Shown piece by piece: positions 18,901 through 27,900 of a DNA stretch of 64,000 bases (its first letter is position 1; each line of letters starts with the position of its first letter). The notes beneath the pieces are model-generated. The model did not search any database. It was not told the origin of the DNA and was given only the letters and a program-made list of their open reading frames with translations. Both the position numbers and the translations under genes were made by a program. Source of the stretch: Pseudanabaena sp. FACHB-2040. GTDB taxonomy: Bacteria; Cyanobacteriota; Cyanobacteriia; Phormidesmidales; Phormidesmidaceae. The stretch spans positions 62,001 through 126,000 of the forward strand of contig NZ_JACJQO010000017.1 in NCBI RefSeq assembly GCF_014696715.1, given 5' to 3'.

Positions 18901-21900
18901 TGGAAGCTGAGCTTGCCAAAAGAAACTAATGAGGTCGTGAACGTCGTCTTATCGTCGAGAACTTTTCCATCTAAGTAGAAGGTGCCGCCGCTGACGTTGA
19001 AGATGCGGAAGGTGAGTTGGCTGACAATGTCGTCGTCATCTGTGGCACTCAGGTTGCTGGCTGACAGAACAATCTTGTTCCCTTCTTGCACCTCTAACTG
19101 GTTAGCTAGGAAGACAGGCAGGTTATTGACATTAATGAATCCGCCTGGTCCTTCTGGGAAGGTCACAGTAGTAGTCGTGCTCTGGCTGGTTGCATCGCCA
19201 GAAAGGCCGCTGTCCTTGACGGTTAAGGTGTAGCTGGGCGCAAGTTCACTATCGTCATGCTTAAACTGCACTCGGTTGTTGTTGATGTCATCCTGAGTGA
19301 AGCTGGTGGTCATTGCCCCCGTTGCAACAAACTGGAACTCGCCATTGCTCACTTGGTCAACGGTGTAGATCAGTTGAGCTGGATTGGTAGTTTCCTCATC
19401 CGCAGCCGACAAGACCGCACTAGAGAGCACTACTGCAGCCCCTTCCTGAATCTCAAAGGCGCTAGCGGTTACCACCGGCGCATCGTTGACTGGGGTGAAT
19501 GCGATCGCAGCTTTGCCCGTTGCCGAGAAAGGTCCTGCCGGAGTTACCACAGGTGGAGCGGGTACCGTATCAGTCACGGTCACAGTGTATTCAGGGGCCG
19601 CATTGGTGCCATTGTGGACGAAGCTCACCAGCCCGCCGTTGATGTCGGCTTGGGTGAAGGTCGTAGTTGCAACGCTATTGACTCTGAACTCGCCGCCGCT
19701 TAGCCCGCTTACCTGATAGGTCAGCTGGTTGGGCGCTGACTCTTCATCGTTGGTCAGCAGGTTGGCCTGGCTCAGGACAACGGTACCGCCTTCAAGGATG
19801 CTCAGCTTGTTGTTGACCAACTCTGGAGCCTGGTTCACCCGCGTGAAGGTCACGGTCGGGCTGCTCTCGACATCGGTGCCGCCCTCGCTGTCGGTGACCG
19901 TCAGCGTGTAGTTCGGTGTTGTGTCGCTGCCGTCGTGCACAAAGACAACTCGGCTCTTGTTAATATCAACCTGGGTAAAGCTGGTAATCGCGACCGTGCT
20001 GGCTGTCGCCAAGGCAAAGCGGCCGCCCTGAACGTTGCCCACCGTGTACTTCAGCTCAGCCTGCGGCGTCTCTCCTACCTCGTCAGTAGCGCTGATGTTG
20101 GCACTGCTCAGAATCACCGTGCCGCCTTCGCTGATAGAGAACCCATTGATAGTGATCTCGGGATTGTCGTTGACTCGGTTGAAGGTCACCTCAGCTGCGA
20201 CCGGAGCAGTCGAAGCAACACCATCTGAAACAGAAATCATGTAGTCAGGCTTGGTCTCGCTGCCGTCTTGAACAAAGCCAATACGACCCAGTACCACGTC
20301 AGCTAGGCTGAAGCTGACTAGCCCACTCGGGAAATCGGCACCATCCCTCTGGAATTTGCCGCCGATTACGCCATCAATGGTGAAGACCAAATCCACCTGA
20401 TTCGTCTCCAGATCTTCAGCACTCAGGTTCTCGGTTGTTAGGGTGACGCGGCCCCCTTCGTTGATACTCAGATTCTTAGCTAGAAGAACCGGTAGGTCAT
20501 TGAGGTTATTGAAGCTGCCTTCAAAGCTCACTGTTTTAGTGGCGCTCTTAGGCGTGCTATCGCCGTCTCTGACCGTCACGGTGTAGCTCGGAGCTACTTC
20601 GCTACCATCGTGGACAAACTGCACTTTGCCTGCATCAACGTCAGCCTGACTAAAGCTGGTGATGGTCGCCCCAGTTGATACCAGCTGGAAGCTGCCGTTG
20701 CTCACCTGGTCTACGCTGTAGACCAACTTGCTCGGGTCGGTGGTCTCTTCGTCGCTGGCCAACAGTTGGCTGCTGCTCAGTACAAAGGCCTTGCCCTCAT
20801 CGACGGTGAAGACGTTGGCCTGCAGCATCGGCGCGTCATTAACGGCCGTGAACTCAATGATGGCTTTGCCAGTGGCAGTGAAAGGACCGGCAGGAGCTAG
20901 AACGGGGCCGCTCGGCACGCTGTCGGTCACAGTCACGGTGTACTGCGGTGCGACATTAGCACCATCGTGGACGAAGCTCACTAGCCCACCGTTGATGTCA
21001 GCCTGGGTGAAGGTCGTAGTTGCAACGCCATTGACTCTGAACTCGCCACCGCTTAGCCCGCTCACTTGGTAGGTCAGCTGGTTAGGTGCTGACTCTTCAT
21101 CGTTGGCCAGTAGGTTGGCCTGACTCAGGACAACGGTGCCGCCTTCAAGAATGCTCAGCTTGTTGTTGACCAACTCTGGAGCCTGGTTCACCCGCGTGAA
21201 AGTCACGGTCGGGCTGCTCTCGACATCAGTACCGCCCTCGCTGTCAGTAACCGTCAGCGTGTAGTTCGGTGTTGTGTCACTGCCGTCGTGCACAAAGACA
21301 ACTCGGCTCTTGTCGATGTCAGCTTGTGTGAAGCTGGTAATCGCTGCACCAGTCGCTGTCGCTAGGGCGAAGCGGCCGCCCTGAACGTTGCCCACCGTGT
21401 ACTTCAGTTCAGCCTGCGGCGTCTCTCCCACTTCGTCAGTAGCGCTGATGTTGGCACTGCTCAAAATCACCGTGCCGCCTTCGCTAATAGAGAACCCGTT
21501 GATAGTGATCTCGGGGTTGTCGTTGACTCGGTTGAAGGTCACCTCAGCTGCGACCGGAGCAGTCGAAGCAACACCATCTGAAACAGAAATTGTGTAGCTA
21601 GGCTTGGTCTCGCTGCCGTCTTGAACAAAGCCAATACGACCCAGTACCACTTCAGCCAAGCTGAAGCTGACTGGCCCAACTGGGAAGTCAGCCCCATCTA
21701 TCTGGAACTTACCGCCCACTACATTGCTGAGGGTGAAGACCAAATCTACCTGATTCGTCTCCAGATCCTCAGCACTCAGGTTCTCGGTTGTTAGGGTGAC
21801 GCGGCCCCCTTCGTTGATACTCAGATTCTTGGCCAGAAGAACCGGTAGGTCATTGAGGTTATTGAAGCTGCCTGCAAAGCTCACTGTTTTAGTGGCGCTC

Positions 21901-24900
21901 TTAGGCGTGCTGTCGCCATCTTTGACCGTCACGGTGTAGCTCGGAGCTACTTCGCTACCATCGTGGACAAACTGCACTTTGCCTGCATCAACGTCAGCCT
22001 GACTAAAGCTGGTGATGGTCGCCCCAGTTGATACCAGCTGGAAGCTGCCGTTGCTCACCTGGTCTACGCTGTAGATCAACTTGCTCGGGTCGGTGGTCTC
22101 TTCGTCGCTGGCCAACAGTTGGCTGCTGCTCAGCACAAAGGCTTTGCCCTCATCGACGGTGAAGACGTTGGCCTGCAGCATCGGCGCGTCATTAACGGCC
22201 GTGAACTCAATGATGGCTTTACCAGTGGCAGTGAAAGGTCCTGCCGGAGTTACCACAGGTGGAGCGGGTACCGTATCAGTTACGGTCACAGTGTATTCAG
22301 GGGCCGCATTAGCACCATCGTGGACGAAGCTCACCAGCCCGCCGTTGATGTCGGCTTGGGTGAAGGTCGTAGTTGCAACGCTATTGACTCTGAACTCGCC
22401 ACCGCTTAGCCCGCTCACTTGGTAGGTTAGCTGGTTAGGTGCTGACTCTTCATCGTTGGTCAGCAGGTTGGCTTGACTCAGGACAACGGTACCGCCTTCA
22501 AGAATGCTCAGCTTGTTGTTGACCAACTCTGGAGCCTGGTTCACCCGCGTGAAGGTCACGGTCGGGCTGCTCTCGACATCGGTGCCGCCCTCGCTGTCGG
22601 TAACCGTCAGCGTGTAGTTCGGTGTTGTGTCACTGCCATCGTGCACAAAGACAACTCGGCTCTTGTCGATGTCAGCTTGTGTGAAGCTGGTAATCGCTGC
22701 GCCAGTCGCTGTCGCTAGGGCGAAGCGGCCGCCCTGAACGTTGCCCACCGTGTACTTCAGTTCAGCCTGCGGCGTTTCTCCTACCTCGTCAGTAGCGCTG
22801 ATGTTGGCACTGCTCAAAATCACCGTGCCGCCTTCGCTGATAGAGAACCCGTTGATAGTGATCTCGGGGTTGTCGTTGACTCGGTTGAAGGTCACCTCAG
22901 CTGCGACCGGAGCAGTCGAAGCAACACCATCTGAAACAGAAATCATGTAGTCAGGCTTGGTTTCAGTGCCGTCTTGAACAAAGCCAATACGACCCAGTAC
23001 CACTTCAGCCAAGCTGAAGCTGACTGGCCCAACTGGGAAATCGGCACCGTCTATCTGGAACTTACCGCCCACTACGTTGCTGAGGGTGAAGACCAAATCT
23101 ACCTGATTCGTCTCCAGATCTTCAGCGCTCAGGTTCTCGGTTGTTAGGGTGACGCGGCCCCCTTCGTTGACACTCAGATTCTTAGCTAGAAGAACCGGTA
23201 GGTCATTGAGGTTATTGAAGCTGCCTTCAAAGCTCACTGTTTTAGTGGCGCTCTTAGGCGTGCTATCGCCGTCTCTGACCGTCACGGTGTAGCTCGGAGC
23301 TACTTCGCTACCATCGTGGACAAACTGCACTTTGCCTGCATCAACGTCAGCCTGACTAAAGCTGGTGATGGTCGCCCCAGTTGATACCAGCTGGAAGCTG
23401 CCGTTGCTCACCTGGTCTACGCTGTAGACCAACTTGCTCGGGTCGGTGGTCTCTTCGTCGCTGGCCAACAGTTGGCTGCTGCTCAGTACAAAGGCCTTGC
23501 CCTCATCGACGGTGAAGACGTTGGCCTGCAGCATCGGCGCGTCATTAACGGCCGTGAACTCAATGGTGGCTTTACCAGTGGCAGTGAAAGGACCGGCAGG
23601 AGCTAGAACGGGGCCGCTCGGCACGCTGTCGGTCACGCTTACGGTGTACTGCGGTGCGACATTAGCACCATCGTGGACGAAGCTCACCAGCCCACCGTTG
23701 ATGTCGGCTTGGGTGAAGGTCGTAGTTGCAACGCTATTGACTCTGAACTCGCCGCCGCTTAGCCCGCTCACTTGATAGGTTAGCTGGTTAGGTGCTGACT
23801 CTTCATCGTTGGCCAGTAGGTTGGCCTGACTCAGGACAACGGTACCGCCTTCAAGAATGCTCAGCTTGTTGTTGACCAACTCTGGAGCCTGGTTCACCCG
23901 CGTGAAAGTCACGGTCGGGCTGCTCTCGACATCGGTGCCGCCCTCGCTGTCGGTAACCGTCAGCGTGTAGTTCGGTGTTGTGTCGCTGCCGTCGTGAACA
24001 AAAATAATTCGACCAGCATCGATATCAGTCTGAGTGAAGCTGGTAATGGCAGTGCCTGAGGTGCTGCCCAGCTCAAATCGGCCACCCACAACATTGCTGA
24101 CGTTGTACTTGAGGGCTAACCGAGGCGTTTCGCCCACCTCATCGGCGGCATCCAAATTGGCCTTGCCGAGGATCACCCGCCCACCTTCAGTAATGCTGAA
24201 GGTGTTTTTGAGGATCTCAGGATTATCGTTGACGCGCTCAAACCTGGTAACCGTTACCGGCACTGGGCTACTAGAGCCACCGTCGGCATCTTGCACAGTT
24301 ACTAGATAGGTTGGCACCGTTTCTGTGCCATTGTGCTGGAAGCTGATCCGCTGTAGTACCACATCGGCCAGAGTGAACTGTACCGCTCCACCGAAGGGAA
24401 CTCCGTCAAGCAGGAAAGAACCGCCCTGAATTCCAGTAATGGTGATTTTCAGGTCGTTGCTGAGGGTTTCTAGATCGGAGGCATTCAGGTGATTCGTGGT
24501 TAGCGTAACGAGGCCACCCTCAGAAATCGCTAAGTTGTTTGCCAGGATTTCGGGCAGGTCATTGAGGTTGGTAAAGTTGCCGTCAAAGACCACTGTTTGG
24601 GTGGCGCTCTTGGGCGTTGTGTCGCCGGGGATGCCGCTGTCCTTGACAGTTAAGGTGTAGCTCGGAGCAGCTTCGCTGCCGTCGTGGACAAACTGCACCT
24701 TGCCCGTATTGACATCAGCCTGAGTGAAGGTTGATAGCGCAGCCCCCCCCGCACTCAGGCGGAAAGAGCCATTACTGACCTTGTCCACGGTGTAGACAAG
24801 TTTGGTTGGATCGGTGGTTTCTTCATCACTGGCCAGCAGGCTGGTCGAGGATAGAGTGATAGTCTCGCCTTCTTTAATGGCAAACGCATTGGCCGTTAGA

Positions 24901-27900
24901 GTAGGCGCATCATTAACCGCCGTGAACTGGATGGTTGGGGTGCCGGTTGCTGTGAAAGGCCCGAAGGGTAGGGCCACTGGGCCAGCAGGTACCGTATCGG
25001 TGACGGTCACTGTGTATTGAGGGGCAGTATTTTTACCGTCGTGGACAAAGCTGACCAACCCATTGTTTACGTCGGCCTGGGTAAAGCTGGTTTTGGCTGC
25101 CCCGTTAACCCTGAACTGGCCACCAGCGAGGCCCGAAATGGTGTAGGTTAGCTGCTCAGGCGTCGATTCCTCATCTGTTGCTAGCAGGTTGGCCTGAGAT
25201 AAAGTGACCGTCGCCCCTTCAGTTAGGGTGAGGGTATTGTTCTTGAGGGTGGGCGCTTCATTAACCCGGGTCAAGATAATGTTGGGCGTCGTGCTGGTGC
25301 TACTACCGCCCTCGGTGTCGAGCACGGTTAGGGTGTAGGAGGGGGTGATATCGGTGCCGTCGTGGACAAAGACGATCCTCCGGCCGTCGATATCGCTTTG
25401 GGTGAAGCTGGTGATTGCGGTTCCTTGAGCAGAGCCTAGGGCGAATCGGCCACCCACCACATTGCTAACGGTATAGCTCAACGACAGTCGAGGGGTCTCG
25501 CCCGGCTCATCGGCTCCGTTTATGTTGGCCTGACTCAACAGAATGGTTTCGCCTTCTTTGATGCTGAAGGTATTGGCCGTAATCGTGGGGTTGTCATTAA
25601 CCCGGTTGAAGACGACAGTGGGCTGGCTGGTGGCAGACTTCGGCGGCGCACCCGTTGAAGTACCAGCATCAGTCACGGTTACCGAGTAGGCAGGTTTAGT
25701 TTCGCTGCCGTCTTGTCGGAAGCTGACGCGACCGAGGATGATGTCTTCTAGCTTGAAGGTGGCGGTGGCCCCCTGAGCTACGTCATTGAGCAAGAATGTG
25801 CCGCCCTGGATGCCTGTGATGGTAAATTGCAGGTCAGTGGGCAGGGTTTCGAAATCGGTGGCGTTGAGGTCAGAGAGCGTGAGCTTGGCCGTATTGCCTT
25901 CTCCAATGGTCAGGCTGTTGGCCAGGAAGGTAGGAGCGTCGTTGATGTTGATGAAGGTCGGCGTGTCAGTGCGGGTCGAGGTCTTGTCGCCATCGCTGAC
26001 GGTCACCGTGTAGCTGGGCACAGTCTCGCTGCCGTCATGCCGGAAGCTGATCTCTCCGGCGCTGATCTGGAGCTGGGTGAATTGGGTCACCTTGCTGCCG
26101 TCGCCCCGGATAAAGTCGCCGCCAACCACGTTGCTGACAGTGAAGACCAGCGAAGAGGCCAGTGAGTCGGGATCTACAGCACTGAGGTGATTTGAGCGAA
26201 TTAGGGCGGTACCTCCCTCGACTACCGTAAACGGCGTGTTGGTCGGCCCGAAGGTGGGTGCGTCGTTGACTTTGGTAAATTCCACAGCAGCGGGCACAGT
26301 GACGCTGTCTGTTCCATCAGACACCTGAATGGAGAAGGTGGGCTTTGCTTCATCGCCATTATCGGTGAAGGTCACTAGGCCATTGAGGATGTCGGCGCGG
26401 GTAAAGGTATTTTTGACGACACCATCCACCTTGAAGACGTCGCCCGTAGCCAGTCCAGTGATGGTGAAAGTGATTTTGTTGTCTTCCAGGGTTTCGATGT
26501 CGATCGCATCAAGCACACTGGTCGTTACCAGCAGAGTTTCGCCCTCGGTGACTTTGAACTGGTTGGCCAGAATCTGGGGCGGGTCGTTGGCGTCTTGAAC
26601 TGTGACGTTGTAGGTTAGGGTGTCGATACCGCCATCGCCATCGGAGACCTGGACAACGAAGGTATCGGTGCCAGAGAAGTTGGGGTTGGGCGTGTATTTG
26701 ACCTGCTGCTGATTGCCCAGGCCAGTCGACACGATTTCAACGGTGCCGTTGGTAGGCTGTGTGCTTAGGCTCCACTGCAGGATGTCGAGTACCCCAGCAT
26801 CGGTTGCGGTAATGAGTTGGGTGACGGACTTGTCTTCGGCGACGGTCAGAGACTCAATCGAGACAGGACCCGCAGGCGTGGTGATGACGGGAGCAAGGTT
26901 AGCAACCTGAATAGAGGTTGTGCTTACCAAAGTCGCCCCAGCGCTGTCGGTCACTGTCACCTTGACGTTGAAATTGCCTTCGTCTTTGTAAAGGTGATTG
27001 AGGCCAGCGGGCAGAGCAAAGCTGCCGCCACTGTTGTTAACGGCGCTGAGGGTCTGTTGGCTGCCATCGCCCCAGTCGATCGTGACAGTGTGTTTGTCGG
27101 TGATATCGACGTCCTGGAAAGCTCCGGCTAAGGTGAGGGTTTGGCCTTCATCTAGCTTGGTGGCGCTGGGAGTGAGGGTAAGGGCCTGAGGTGCATCGTT
27201 AACCGGATCAACACCAACAAAGACTTCAACGATATTGACACCGCCATCGCCGTCGTCAACGGCAATCTTGAAGCTGTCAACGCCATTGAAGTTGAGATTG
27301 GGCGTGTAGGTGACGACTTGGGTGCTGCCGCTGGGGTTAGGGGACAAGCTGACCGTGCCATTGGTTGCTTTGGAGGCAACCTGCCAGGCAAAGCTGGTAT
27401 CTGCTGGGTCGCTAGCCGTTAAGGTCAGGGTACCGGCGGTGTCTTCTTTGGTGCTGAAGGAGGTGACGGGGCCCGGTGTGACAGTGGGCGCAACGTTGTT
27501 GACGGTGATGGGAGTTGAGGCACTTGCGATCGCACCCGTACTGTCCTGCACCACCACGTTGATACCTACCGGAGCGCCTGCAGTGTCATCGGTATAGGCG
27601 TGATTGACGTTAAAGGAGTAGTTGCCCTTGCCATCGGAAACTAGAGCCGAGTTGGGCAGCACCGTCTCTGGGCTGCCGTCGCCCCACAGAATCTTGACAG
27701 TGAAAGAGTCGCCCGCATCGGGGTCAAAGAAACTGCCAGTCAGGGTCAGGGCCTGCCCTTCGTTTAGAGTGGCAGCGCTCTTAACCAGAACCAGATTGCC
27801 TGGAGCATCAGGCTGAGCGGCTACATTGACATTGACGGTGATAATGTCAATGCCGCCATCATCATCCCGGACCTGCACCTCAAAGGTATCGGTGCCGCTG

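Noticed and set aside
19700-24010. CRISPR-like regular repeats
   Set aside because: The repeats are in-frame coding units of 1353 bp with no spacers. No CRISPR array or cas gene was seen in the window.
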